The notes beneath the pieces are model-generated. The model searched no databases. It saw nothing but the letters and a program-made list of their open reading frames with translations, and had not been told where the DNA came from. Source: Mesocentrotus franciscanus (taxonomy: Eukaryota; Echinodermata; Echinoidea; Camarodonta; Strongylocentrotidae). Taken from it: DNA of 64,000 nucleotides. The DNA lies in contig CP137668.1 in NCBI GenBank assembly GCA_037976565.1, positions 35,788,088 to 35,852,087 on the forward strand, given 5' to 3'. A program made the translations under genes and the position numbers. Below are positions 49,254 through 61,975 of the stretch, piece after piece; within the stretch, counting starts at the first letter, position 1; every line of letters starts with the position of its first letter.

Positions 49254-51908
49254 CTACATACATGCAGTATCAGAATACAATATGGAGAGGGAAACTTAGG
49301 TTTGCTGGTAGTAATACATAATTTCATATTAACCTGCTGACTACTGAATTCTCTTGGTTTCATAGGCTTAATACCAAGACCATCAGTTTAGGTTAACCAT
49401 AGCCACATCGATGTTTGACGAGGTCAATAATCATTATAATACCCATTTACTGGTACTGACAAATGAAACTTTCTTGTAGACATTAACTATCCTACGCTTT
49501 TGGAAGAGTCGGCTGTTATGAAACAATGTTTTGGATTTAATTTCCAATCTAACTTAATAGCGTGAAGTACAACATAAGGTTTGAAGTTAGGGAAGTGTAG
49601 GGAATTGACTGGGTAGCAATGTTCACCAGAGCATGTTTTGTACGACCATTCCAGTAACTTGTTTGAAATTTGAGTGAGATTGAACATTACATCTAGGGTT
49701 GAACTTGTAGGGGATGGACTGTGTAGTATAAGTCACCAGAGCTTGTGTCATTGAACCATGCTAGCAGCTTTAAGCTTCTTTCACATTATGAAATTGTCAC
49801 CATCTCAAAATAACTGCTGCAGCAGAATTAGATGACCTAAGTGCTTTGTGCTTCTAATATCAATATCTTAAAGGCAAGGTATTTTACCGACATTGCTACC
49901 ACTGCTGTAATGTTTTTTCAATTGGGTCATCTTTCGGTGAAGACGTACACAGAGTTATTTCCGGTTCCATGCATCATCAGTTATTCATGCATTGTGGGAC
50001 ATGGCTGTCAACACATCGGGACATCGTGAGCAGCAGATGGCAGTATATGTAAATCTATTAAAGTAGTGTCAGTAGAATAGCATGCCTTTAAAACACACTA
50101 AAAAAAAAAACAAGTTTAGGGGTCTTTGCTGTTAAGGAGCTATTTGTTTCCTCCCCATCTTGCCATTAACTTACATATAAAACACTTTTTAAAATTTGTA
50201 GTGCAATGTTTTTTGTGTGTGTTTTCTTTTGGTGGTTTACCAGGTTGTGGCTGTACTAGGCTTGAATCTGAGGAATATCTGTGTTCCGTTAAAACATTAA
50301 GAATGCACGATAAATGGATAACAGATCTTCTGTAGATATGTAGATGCTGTTGCTATCATGTACACCCAGAAAGTGTTGTGAATCACGATGAGTAATCACA
50401 GAATCTGGTCCCTTGGGACCGTTAAAAGGGTCATTTGCATCTTTCACCGATGACCCAAGCTATCCTAAATGACTTCCTACAGTATATAGCCCCCGGGCGG
50501 GAAACTAGCGATAACTACTTTCATAGAGCAAACATTAAAAAGATACTAGATACTCCAAATAAATTGCATTCATATTATGTCAAATCAATCATCATTGGAC
50601 GTATTAAGAATTATGTTGCCATCTGATAATATATAATTCTCAAGGAATAAACTATAAAATGTTTACTTTGTAACTGTTGTGTACATAAATGCATACCACT
50701 GTGTATTACAAAAGAAAGACAACTTAAAAAAATTATTAAATTTATTAATTTTTGTCATCAAACATGAAAAGATGCAAAACAGCTACCGGTAAGCGTAGTC
50801 CTATGCAAGATGATAAAAGTCGAATTAAACAGTGAAAGCAAAGAATTAAGACCCAGAATTTGTCTCTCAAGTGTCAGAAACATTATTAGCACACTCAATG
50901 ACACTTCTAGATGGGGAAGGGGTTCACATGTACAATGTACTTTCAACATAAGATACTGGCTTGTACTCAATTTTTAGAGATGCCACCATTTTCTTTTGGG
51001 GGGGGGGGCAAAAAAATTCATACCAGTAATTCTATCTATTAACCATCATTTGATACAGGCATGCTGGTAAAAAATACTCAAAATGTGCCAACACCCTTTT
51101 TACAAGCCTAGGCTCTAAGAGAAAGCAGCAAGGTCAATTACCCTATCATTTCAAGGGAAGAATAAGATCAATAGGGGATTTGCACAGATGGTATTGCAAT
51201 AAACATTATAATGATCTAACACCTTGTGCCAATCTGCAATCAAAACTTTGATAAGCAAATTATCAAGGCACTAAATAGGCTGGTGATGGCAAATTGATTT
51301 GGCAATTTGAGATAGGTATAATTTGAGGTAATTGGTCTTAATGAGAGGGCCCCATAGGATTGACACTTAGGAGCTATGGTGCTCATAGTGGTAACTGAGC
51401 ACTGTACTATTCCTAAGATCAGGACTACCTTTAGCCAAATACATTTCTTTCAAATGTTCACTCTTGAGTAACTATATACTTGCTTGACCTTGGCCTTGGT
51501 ATTCCAAGACTGTCAATGATAAAGCAAGTGATCCTTCACAATGATATTTACTGAGAAGTATTTAAAGCACATGATATGATATATATATTTTGCACACAAT
51601 ATGCTTCTTTTCAAGGTGGTTACTCAAATCATTTCTATCAACTTATCAGCACTGTCCAAAATCAAGAATCATAGAATGATTTCAACAAGCCCCTTCCTAT
51701 AGAGAATGTACTGTTTTAAAAGTTCCCTAATTCATCAATTCTCTTTGATTTTCATATCTTTGAAATGTGAAAATTCTAGGCGAGATAAAAGCTGACTTAG
51801 GACGATGAACTCAATAACATTGCAATACATGTACGCATTGCATGAATGTAATCAGCATGTTGTTCCTTTCACTGCTGATGACCGGCTCCACAAATGTGGA
51901 GGGCTTAC

Positions 51909-51948
51909 CACGATCACAGTCCAATAACATTTTTAATGGGTTAGTAAT
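51909..51948 (-). CDS. Weak candidate exon, phase 0-1
   Basis: Minus strand, 40 nt reading ITNPLKMLLDCDR, with donor GTG|GTAAGC. The acceptor (CATATCATTAG) lacks a pyrimidine tract, and a perfect branch-point-like TACTAAC lies just inside, so the true acceptor may be further 3' and the exon longer; the frame stays open another 30 codons. It fits between the 62.3 kb (ends phase 0) and 49.2 kb exons as an alternative to 52750-52817. Confidence 0.22.
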
Positions 51949-52098
51949 CTAATGATATGCCGCCAAAAATACCGGAATCGTGTCTGCTCGCTCGTCCAAA
52001 CAGAATGACCTTCACGGCCAAATAGCCATTCAGCCATATGTATAAATATCTTGTTATTGTGCAGGGACTGATAAGCATTGTGTGTAGGTCAGATATCT

Positions 52099-52177
52099 CA
52101 TCTGTTTGGAGCCAGAAGGGCGTTAACTCATATATACTTTAACACAGAGTTAAAGCCCTTCTGGCTCTGGACAGATG
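52099..52177. repeat. SPE copy 6, best-preserved palindrome
   Basis: CATCTGTTTGGAGCCAGAAG on the left against CTTCTGGCTCTGGACAGATG on the right, with inner GTTAACTC and GAGTTAAAG. 79 bp. Confidence 0.9.
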
Positions 52178-52343
52178 ATATAGTAGTTTCATATCTGTAG
52201 TAGATTATAACTGCGGAAAATAAACATGAGGAGTTGTGGAACAGCTCACAAGGAAGCTGCATTAAACATACCGGTATGTTTCTATTCAAATGAGCAGCAA
52301 AAAGGAGAGAATAAAAGATAAAGGCATGGAAGTTGGAAAAGAG

Positions 52344-52680
52344 AAAGAGAGAGAGATAGAGAGATAGAGAGATAGAGAGACAGAGAGAGATAGAGAGACA
52401 GAGAGAGAGAAAGAGAAGGGGGGGGGGTAGAAGCTATAAAGGTTTTATCAAGGAATTACAAGAAGGAATACAAGTAGGAAAGTACATTTTAAAATATAGA
52501 AAAGATATGTAAGTAGCAAAGGTGTGTGTACATAAAATGAAAGAAAATAAGATATAGAGATGGCACAAGATATATGTGTCAGGGAATGAGGCAAGTGAAA
52601 GAGCGTGTGAGAACAAAAAGAGGTGTGAGACACAGAAAAATACTAAGAGAGAGAGAGAGAGAGAGAGATCACTACAATAG
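52344..52680. repeat. GA-rich microsatellites
   Basis: (GA)n with GATA and GACA variants at 52344-52418, ending in nine G; another (GA)n at about 52648-52669. Confidence 0.9.
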
Positions 52681-52749
52681 TCAAATACGTATCCCTCTTG
52701 GGTGGACTATGCATAATCACCATTTAACTATGAATAATATATAATCTAC

Positions 52750-52817
52750 CGAAGACTGACAAGGATTCCTTCCTGGCATAAGGATACCTCCCTCCTCTAG
52801 TGAGCTCACCGTCAAAT
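52750..52817 (-). CDS. Candidate exon, 68 nt, phase 2-1
   Basis: Minus strand. A very good acceptor (TCTCGTGTTTCCTTCAG) starts a frame with one base, then FDGELTRGGRYPYARKE and five more codons, then one base before donor GTAGATT. A closer GT (ACG|GTGAGC) would leave only 8 nt, so the longer form is preferred. The end phase fits the 49.2 kb exon. The peptide is basic and Gly/Tyr-rich; no family recognised. Confidence 0.42.
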
Positions 52818-53866
52818 CTGAAGGAAACACGAGAGGAAACTTCTTTCATTGTAGTCCCAACTCATTAATACTCAAACAAAGCCTGATACAATGACTCTCC
52901 CCTACCACCAAACTGATAACACAGCTCAGACCTCTTGAGTTATCGTATATCACACTCTCACATACTCTAGTAAGAAATGTGATACCATGACAGCCAACTT
53001 AATGCCAAATTGAGAATCTATTAAACCAACACAACAGGAAGCTGATCTAACCTCTAACTCATATATGGTTTATAGAAGTGATATTACACCAACTAAACTA
53101 TTTCAACATCAAAAACCTAGAAAATCTACAAACTGAATTAGCTACTTCTTAAATGTGGGTCGTGTGAAATAAAGACTGAAATGTATTCTTGAAATTAATT
53201 TGTTAACATCCTACCAGTGAGAAATTAAGACAGAAACATAGCTCAATGCCAATAATAATATTTTGCGTATATTTCAAACTATAACAGAAAACCATGGCTG
53301 CTTATGCAGAAAGAACAGTTATCCTGTTGAGCTCCACTTCTCCACATCGGGTTGGAATTCAGGGAATCATCCATTCCAAATCACCTCTTCATCGATAGGA
53401 GACACCCTGCGCATCTGTTTCACACATCGCGTTTATCCTCCGGAAAGCTTACACCCTACACATCCTATTCATATTGCACTCTTCCAACGCAGAACAGCAA
53501 CAGAGGGGGCGTCAATAGAACATAAGCACCGAGCACATTCATTAACAGTCAAGATTTGCTAACGATGAATGTTCCACCACAGTATTCATAACATTGTCCA
53601 GGTTTCCTAAAGGTGCAAGGAGAACAAAGTGGTGAGCTTGACAGTGAAATTCCACCACTATCTGATTTGCACAAAACCACTAGATTTCCTCGTGAAATTC
53701 ACTTTTCATCCAAACCAAAGCAGCTTTGTAAAATCTACGCATATTGGCCCGAGACCAAAAAAATCCTCAAACAAGATAAAAATCTGTCCAAATGCATTAA
53801 TCTACTGCAATCAGGTCATGAAGGTGTCTAGATTGTATATTGGAGGCAAAGTGAGAATGCATGATG

Positions 53867-54163
53867 AATAGGCTATTATTGTAATGTAACAAAATTTAAT
53901 GCATGTTCGTCTTTGTGATACATATTATTTCATTCACCTGTTACAAATAATTGTATCTCAATAGTCAGAATGCAAATTGCCTACAGTATTTGTTGCTAGG
54001 TAGGAAAAACATTATGGCTTGCCGTACCTAACAACACATAATATATGCAGTTTGCATTCTGATTATTGAAATACAATTATTCTGAACAGGTGAATGCAAT
54101 AATTTGTATTAAGGCACTTTACAAAGACCTATGCAATTTGGTTACATTACAAAATGGCCTATT
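53867..54163. repeat. 297-bp imperfect palindrome (foldback element)
   Basis: Left 'aataggctat...taatgtaac' and 'cattcacctg...aattgtatctcaatagtcag' pair with right 'ctgattattgaaatacaatt...caggtgaatg' and 'gttacattac...ggcctatt'. Arms of about 135 bp around 'aaaaacattatggcttgccg'. Confidence 0.85.
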
Positions 54164-54229
54164 GACAATGTCGACCCTAGAATGATTATGACAGAATGAC
54201 TAATAACCTTCATTAATGCTCACCAAATA

Positions 54230-54985
54230 CTATGTCACTGTCAAGTGTGAATTTGACATTGTTGAGTGCAGATGACCACAACTCAAAATCAAGAATAAAT
54301 CTCCCAATCGATAAAGACCACAATACACTCAGAATGATTGCATCACAGTACTATGAAGGATGATTGCATTCAAAAGGGAAAATCAGAGTTGTATAACTCA
54401 AGTAAAACTTATCACATTGTCAGCACTACGCCACCAGTGACAACTGTTGGTGAGCACAAATGATTTACATCTCAATATCAAGAATACTTGCATCTCCAAA
54501 TCAATAAAGCTTGCAGCTAAATACATTCAGAATGATGCATCACAGATTTAATGATGCATGCATCCAAAATGGAAAATCTGAGAGTTGAATGCAGAAATAG
54601 TTGTATAACTCAAGTAAAACTTATCACATTGTCAGCACTGCGCCACCAGTGTGAACTCGATGGTGTTAGCACAAATGATTTACATCTCAATATCAAGAAT
54701 ATGTGCATCCCCAAAGCAATAAAGATAATACATTCAGGTTGATTGCATCACAGATTTAATTATGCATGCATTCAAAATTAAAAATCTAAGAGCTGAGCTC
54801 AAAATTGTCAGTGCTTAGTCAACAGTGCGGGTTTGATGCTGTTGAGCACAATATTTCATATCTCAAAATCAAGATCAAATGCATCTCCAAATCATGAATG
54901 ATCACATCTTAATACAGTCAGAATGATTGCATCACAAAATGAAAGATGATTGCATCCAAGGTGGAAAATCATTGTGGCTCCAAAT
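54230..54985. repeat. Four-unit tandem repeat, period about 190-207 bp
   Basis: 'cattcagaatgattgcatca' type motifs recur at 54327, 54524, 54731 and 54917, each preceded by 'atctcaa(a/t)atcaaga' and followed by 'atgcatgcatccaaa'. No conserved frame. Confidence 0.85.
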
Positions 54986-54989
54986 AGAA

Positions 54990-57175
54990 AATCTTGAACA
55001 GCTCCAATTGCTTTTTATATCACACTTCAAAAGCACAACCTTTTATTCTACTCAACACTATAGAAATGGACAGGAAACATGGCTGCTATCATAGCTAGCA
55101 ATATCTGTTTGATGTTGCAGTTATCTAAGAACAAAAAAGCAAGAGATCTCCCATCCCATTTACAAATTCATGTATTCGAGTAGCAATTATCAGAGGAGAA
55201 ATAATTTAATAGACAAATTAAACACCAAGGGAATTTCTCCAGCGCCACCGAAACATCCACGCATACATGTAGCATAAACCGCAATCTTTTTCTAATTATC
55301 CAATCACTCGTTCAATCAACCAAAAATCATTTAATTGAATTGATTCCACTACCACACAAACATCACTGATTTGTGTTTCTCAAAGGTATATCAGAAATAG
55401 GTAAATCAGAAAAAGTGAAGCAGTAATCCAATGTATTGATCAAAGAATATACGAATCCAGTACTTTCATGATTTAATTAGAGAATCCAATGACTATTCCA
55501 TTTTAAATTACCACTGATCCATTAAACTGTCCACATTCCAATTCATTGTCGATCCCTTGTAAACAGAACTCCTCTATCCAGGGTAAACATCAAAGATGGG
55601 GGGAAACTAGCTGGGTGATGCTATGGGCTCCTCACACTATCACACGCTAGCTAGCAGCTCAATCAGACTTGCTTTGGGACGACAGCGGATCAAAATAACA
55701 CATGCAATGGTAATCAAGGGATGATATTCAGGTCCACGTGTGCTCACTGGTTACACCTGTCACACATAAATCCTAGTGAGTGCATGTTGCCATACCGCCC
55801 CTGTTAAGCCCTTGAACTCCAACGTTGAAAAACACATGTGGGACTGGCCTGGGAGGGGAGCAAAACATGTGTCCACTTCATAGAGAGGCATGCTCAGATG
55901 AAAAGGGTGATTTTTAATGGGAAGCGTATTAAATCTACTGGTATATACACACATCACTGGACTCTACATGCCAAGGTTACTTGCATCATTGTAGTACAGC
56001 ATAGCTAGTTGCCATGAATCTGTTTACATCACAATAGTGATATGTTTGTTTCAAAGGCTTAAAATATTCACATTTTGTGTCCTTATTGATGAAGGGTTCA
56101 TATATTTCAACAACCCCGGGCTGATTAATAATAAATAAATTCAACTTCCTTTCAATTTTTTTCTGGCATACAAAGCATACAATTTACTCATTTTTCAAAA
56201 TGGTATATAAAAACAACAATAAGAACGAGAAGCATGAAGAAAGTGATTTATGCCAATTATTCAAGCCTACAATAACCGTTAAACGAATCTATAGTTGTTT
56301 AAAACGTTCAAAGAAAATTGTGATAACAGATTATTTTTTTTCTTTATCAAATGATATAAATCAGTGACATGGGTTCATTTATATCATGAAATTGATTATA
56401 CAAATATATATACTCTAATCACCCAGGTAAAGATGAAGACTTTAAGAGATGTAATTACTTTGAATATGTTCATTTGTACTTTTTTCTAATTCATCAAAAC
56501 TATTTCTATGGATGGAAGCAGTATACATGTAGGTTAAAAAGCTACTCATGTAGTTTCTTTCTCACCTAATATTCCATAAAATGTCTATTAGAAATATTCA
56601 TTCTAAAGGCACTTTTGATTTATCAAATTTTTCTAAAATTCTTTTGAAGTGATTTACATATAGTTCAAATCTTAAATAGTTGTTGACCCACATTTCCACT
56701 ACAAAATAAAAATGAGCATACATTTTATCTCTCTCACAATAATACATTTAGAGCAGCCATCACATAGCAGTGCACTCTCAGAAGACTTAATTCGAATTCC
56801 AAACAAGCAAAAAAACAGCTTTAAAACCTTGGTCGACATATGTCGCCTGAGGGACTTCTAGATTTGGGCAGGTGAGATAGGATTGAAAGGGTTAAACCTG
56901 ACTGCAGTGGACCGCCTTGACAATGACTGATGTGGGAAAGCGTTGAATGATTAACATTAGGCAGGGGCTCTTTAACCCCTCTGCTACTGATCTAATTTCA
57001 TCACTTGGGGGTTGATGCGCTGGAGACAGGGGTACAGGATAGGGTGGGGTAAGGGGGCTGGTGTAAGTGCATGTGCCGGTCTCTGCACCCTAGGATTGTG
57101 AAAGGTTACAAATTAATGGATCTTAAATGACTGGTATGCAACCAAGCTGATTAGCAGGTAGAGGTATGGGAAAGG
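54990..57175. other. AT-rich, no firm gene besides one exon candidate
   Basis: Apart from the weak exon at 55796-55848, I see no splice-bounded frames. A group of near-palindromic AT tracts lies at 56150-56700. Confidence 0.45.
55796..55848 (-). CDS. Weak candidate exon
   Basis: Minus strand. A very good acceptor (TTTTGCTCCCCTCCCAG) and a fair donor (GCG|GTATGG) enclose 53 nt open in two frames (PVPHVFFNVGVQGLNRG in phase 2-1, or QSHMCFSTLEFKGLTGA in phase 1-0). Neither phase follows directly from the 62.3 kb exon. Confidence 0.25.
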
Positions 57176-57179
57176 TAAT

Positions 57180-57519
57180 GGATGGTCATCTCAGAGGAAT
57201 GAGACAGAGAGATAGAAAAGAAGAGAGATTGATCAAGAGAACAGGTAGAGGAGGGAATAGAGTCTGGAAAAAGACAAGAAAGAGAATAGGGAAGAGGGAA
57301 TGAGATACAGAAAGAGATAGGAGGATGTATAAGAAGAAGAGAAGGGAATAGAGTCTCGAAGAAGACAAAGAAAGAGAATAGGGAATAGGGAATGAGATAC
57401 AGAAAGAGATAGGAGGATGTATAAGAAGAAAGAGACAAATAGCAGGGAGATCAATAATAAAGGAAGAAAGGGAGAGAGATAGAAAGTGACATTGTGTGGG
57501 GGTGTGGGTGTGAGTGAGA

Positions 57520-57553
<34 letters not shown>

Positions 57554-57560
57554 AGAGAGC
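57180..57560. repeat. GA-rich tract with an internal ~90-bp duplication
   Basis: 'agaaagagataggaggatgt' with flanks occurs twice (57309, 57402), and 'gggaatagagtctggaaaaa' / 'gggaatagagtctcgaagaa' twice (57252, 57345), giving two units of about 93 bp. A (GA)n run lies at 57519-57550. Frames are low complexity. Confidence 0.85.
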
Positions 57561-58151
57561 GGAGGAAGGCATAAGAGAAAAAACTACAAGATAGATTTGA
57601 GAGAAAAGCTTACAAAAGGTGGAGAGACATTCAATGCACATCACTTGATAGAAAATCAGAAGAATGAGAAAGTAAAATGGAGAAAAAAAATAATGAGATT
57701 ATATTGCTTCCCTATATAGTATGAAGGAATGAATTCAACTGAAGCATTAAACTGAAATGGCAGTAACATTTCACACGAAATACAAAAATAAGCATTCATT
57801 CTCCTTGATTATGGATGCAGAAATGTGAGCGATGAAAGCCCTCATTAGAAACCCGATTTGAGGGATCATCCTCGCATCTTTCAATGTCACACCATAATTA
57901 ATTACCACACCCTTCTCGCAAATTGTATCATTACATCGATCGCCCCACACGTTTCCTTTTGCTCATTCTCATTGCTCAAAGAATCCAATCGATTTGAAAT
58001 GTTTTTATCACGCAGCATGGAATGGCATGTCCTACTTTCGGTTCTTTTTATTGAATATGTTAATTTGTCATTTTCCTCGTATTCTTGGACCCTTAATTTT
58101 GTTTTCCAGTGAAGTGGAAAATGATTATGAGCAGATATAAGAATTCTAACT

Positions 58152-58155
<4 letters not shown>

Positions 58156-58188
<33 letters not shown>
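58156..58188. repeat. (CT)n microsatellite
   Basis: About 16 CT dinucleotides; mixed CT-rich sequence continues to 58310. Confidence 0.95.
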
Positions 58189-58189
<1 letters not shown>

Positions 58190-58559
58190 CTCTGTGTGTG
58201 CCATTGCATCAATCTGTCTTTCTCACTTTTACTCTCTATGCTCTCTATCCCTTCCTCTCTCAGTATCTCTAACTCTTCCATTCTCTCTCTTTTTTAATCT
58301 CTCTTTTACTAACAATAATTAACATAAGTTCCTTGCTACAAATGTATGTTGGCCCCTGAGAGAGTAGGCATTATTTTCACCAAGTTACAGCCATATTTAA
58401 CTACATCAAGATTTCTTCACCTGGCTTAAGATCAGCAATTGCTCATAATACCTTGAATGTATTTGGAGCTGGAAACCTAATTACACAGAGACTAAAACAT
58501 AAACATTCCAAAGTGCACTCTGTGATTATAATCTAGCTTACTAGTGTTCAGCATGCAAA

Positions 58560-58850
58560 ACAACCAAATTACCACACCTGGGTTGAGAGAGGCAATTGCA
58601 CATGAAATTTCTTTTGTTGATGCACATAGATAACACTGTGCATTTGCGACAAAGACCTTGAAAGTACAATCTGACCCCCTGTGGCCTAGGACCTATGCAT
58701 GGTAAGTATGTTTAGCGTTCAAAGCTACACCTGAGTAGAGAAAGGCAAATGCAAATGATCTGCCTTGTTTAGATACACTGATGACACTGCAGGTTCACAA
58801 GAGAGCTTGAACCCGTCTCCCTCAAGCCTATTGTATCCATGTACAGCTAG
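58560..58850. repeat. Diverged SINE-like repeats
   Basis: 'cacctgggttgagagaggca' and 'cacctgagtagagaaaggca', each followed by 'gatacactgatgacactgca'-type sequence and 'ccttgaaa'/'gcttgaac', resemble the second half of the 9.9 kb repeat. Two units in the same orientation. Confidence 0.45.
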
Positions 58851-59159
58851 AAATGATACCCAAATCTGGGTTAGGAAGGAACTGATGAGGTAATGAGATA
58901 TACATTAGCTTATCAATGTCTGCCTTTCATATTACTTCTCATTAATTGGATCATATGGGGGTATGGAGGTAGAGAAGAGACCGTCAAAACAGATTTTCAA
59001 CAAGGGCAGGTGACGCAGGTCACGATGGTTGGGTAATAAGGGAGGGAGGGAGGAATATTACTTATCAACATTGACCTTATATTATTATGTTGTGCAGCTA
59101 TATTTGTCTCCAAGAAAGGTTTCATGGTTATAAAGGCATGGTGACATATACATGTATTC

Positions 59160-59475
59160 AGCCCCCTTCACCTCTTCCACCCCAACCCCATCCTCCCTCT
59201 CCCTACCCTCCAATAATCCTGTCTCTGTAGCTCTCTGTATTCCTCTTCCTCACTCGACTCCCATCTCCCCCCTCCTCCCTCTCTCTCTCTCTCTCTCTTT
59301 CCCCTCTCTACCACCCTCTCTCTCATCTGGATTTTTCTCCCTCTATTAACAACCTTTCTCCTATATTTGCTTTGTTCTTCTGTATTCCCCTCTCTCCTAA
59401 TTTGCCCCTTCTTACCCCCTTCTTTCTCTCTCTCTCTCTCACTCTCTCTCTCTCTCTCTTTCTTTCAAACACACC
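59160..59475. repeat. CT-rich region with two (CT)n runs
   Basis: (CT)n at about 59278-59300 and 59425-59460 within C/T-rich sequence; then CACACA near 59465-59500. Confidence 0.9.
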
Positions 59476-59479
59476 AACA

Positions 59480-60290
59480 CACATCCTCCACACACACAAT
59501 TAGTCCCCCAATCCAATCTTTTCACTTAAACTGACATTCAACTTAATTCCTTCACATTGAATCACATGATTACTTTCCTTCTTTACTTTCTGTCATCCAA
59601 CTATCACACTTCACAATGCTATACTTTCCAGTCATGAAAAAAATATATATATATCTGCTGCATCCTACATACCAGATTCAAGCTATATAGTATGTACCAA
59701 TCTCCTTTCAATATTGCCAGAGCATATGTAAATCAATCAACTTGGTATCTACCATGAAATCACCCAAACGTGATGTACTTGAAATAGAAATTGAAAACAC
59801 ATTCCAACAAGACCGTTAATGCAATAGTCATTACCATCCCATCCCTGCACATGGTATTTCAATAAATGGCTAATTTGGGGTTTCAATACGGTATAAACCA
59901 GTTCGATGACACCATATGGCGCCCTTGCAAAAGAAAGCTAGTGTGCCAACCACCAACCCCTCTTCTTTTTTCTTTTCTTTTTAAACACAAATTTTAGGAT
60001 AGGTACTACTCTGTATGTTTAAAAACATTTCTGTGTTAAATCAGATATACATGTAAGTCTGTTAGTAAATGTTAGTAAAACAAAACTGAAAAGTTTTAAT
60101 TATAACTATCATATCTTGTACATCTATTCTGCTAGAAATTACTTTATTACCAGCCTACATATACTCGAATGATCTCTAAGAAGTGACTAACTTTTGTTTT
60201 TAAGTGGCCAAAACATTGTGGAGCAGTGTGTGTGCAGCGCTTTGTAACCGCAAGGAAAAGGCACTATATCAAATATCTTTTTAATTGGAT
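59480..60290. other. No gene seen
   Basis: AT-rich. 'gcagcgctttgtaaccgcaa...aaaaggcactatatcaaata' at 60234-60281 resembles the end of a common dispersed repeat. Confidence 0.45.
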
Positions 60291-60297
60291 ATCTTCT

Positions 60298-60372
60298 GAA
60301 TGCCAGAAGAAGACTTAAACAACTTGAAGCACTTCAATAACATGGTGTTGACACACCCTTCTGGCTCTCAGC
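60298..60372. repeat. SPE copy 7, diverged
   Basis: 'gaatgccagaagaagactta' on the left, 'gtgttgacacacccttctgg' on the right. Confidence 0.6.
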
Positions 60373-60884
60373 ATACAATATATACAGATGGATTCGCAGA
60401 CCATTATACTAAGCCTCTGAGATGACTTAGAAAATATACAGAGAAGATCCAGCATAAATATACAAAGTTCTTTTTCTTCAGAAATATATCGCTGAGAGCA
60501 ATTTGCTATAATTTAATAAGTCAACACAGTTCCAAAATGAAGGTTAATTTGTCTTCAATTCAAGATTCAAGATTTTTGTGGGGAGAAAAAGATAAACAAA
60601 TGTTATTTTCATTTATGTTTATATTATCATCTATATTATTAATTTATATTATTAATATTATTATTTTATTTTGAATGTAAATTTTGCATGCTTTATATCA
60701 TTAAAAAAGTTACAGAACAATATATAATCGTATATGCAACATCAACTGTGCATAATCCAGGTTTCTCTAATTCAACTCAGAGATTGAGCTCCACAAATCA
60801 CAGAGCCCACTTTGTGGAGATGTCAGGCCTTGGAAAGCATTTAGGGGATGACGACAAGCTTGGACACGGCTGTCAAATTTGTCA

Positions 60885-61975
60885 GAGTTGTGATACAAGG
60901 GTGGAAAATTGACCGGTGAGAATGGACATGATCAGTGGCGTGACCCTGCCCTGGTGTCTCTCCTCCCATCTAATCCTAATAATAATAATAATAATAATAA
61001 TAACAATATTTATAAAGCGCAACATATCCATCTCTAGAGATGCTCAAGGCGCATACAAAAAAATTAAATTTATATTAGGAATTAAACATACTTAAGATTA
61101 AAGAAATATTAAATATTAACTTACATGTAAATTCATCATGGCATCGACATGGTATATACAATGTGGCAAAGGGTGATTGTTATTTGTTTGGCATGCATTG
61201 TATAAAGAAAACATTGAAATTTAACAATATGCATTATGCATCAGGTGAGTTTTAAGCCCAATTTTAAAAGTAGAAAGAGTGTTGGCCGTCTGAATAGAGA
61301 AAGGTAACTTATTCCACAAAGAAGGAGCGGCTGATGCAAATGCTCGATCCCCCCAATTTCTTTTGGTACGTATTTCTTTAAGCCTAACATTATTTCTTTA
61401 AGCCTAACATTATACCATCCACACATGGTAGTGTTAAGTTGTGCTTGGTGTATAGAGCGTAGCCAGCATATTTTCAGGGGGCACAGGGTAGGGGATCATT
61501 TCTTTTCAATTTGTCAATTTTCCTAGAGTCACAATACAAGGGTGGAATATTTAACAGAGTTTAGAGACATGATCACGGTCATGACCCTGTCCAGCATCTC
61601 TCCCCATCTGATCTTAATATCATCCATACACGAATAGTTTTGACTTGAACAGGAGTGTAGCCAGGATTTCTTTCATGGGGGCACAGGGTGGCTGAATTCT
61701 TTTCTATGTGTCAATTTCTTCACAGTTGTGATACTACTAGGGTGAAATATTTCGTGGTGATAAGAGATATTGTAAATGGCATGCCTTTGTCCTGGTGTTT
61801 CTCCTCCAATCTGATCTCAAAACTATCCACACAGGATATTGTAAAGTTATGACTGGTACAGGAGCATAGCCTAGCTAGGAAATGGGTAGGGAAGGGGTCA
61901 CCTCTTTTCTGCAGGGGGGGGGGGGTGTTAATACTTGTAGTGGAGCATGCATCTGCTTTGCTACACCCCTGGATT
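60885..61975. repeat. Three-unit tandem repeat (~200 bp) split by an insertion
   Basis: 'gttgtgatacaagggtgga' and 'cctggtgtctctcctcccat' recur near 60887, 61527 and 61725, each followed by 'atccacaca..(g)ata/tagt..aa.ttgtgact' and 'ggagcgtagcc'. In unit 1 the sequence breaks at about 60975 and resumes at about 61413. Confidence 0.75.
60976..61412. mobile_element. Dispersed element inserted into the tandem repeat
   Basis: Starts (AAT)n then 'atttataaagcgc...gctcaaggcgc', contains 'ggtgagttttaagcccaatt' and 'tattccacaaagaaggagcg', and ends with a 20-bp tandem duplication of 'tttctttaagcctaacatta'. No coding capacity. It resembles repeats known from marine invertebrates. Confidence 0.55.
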
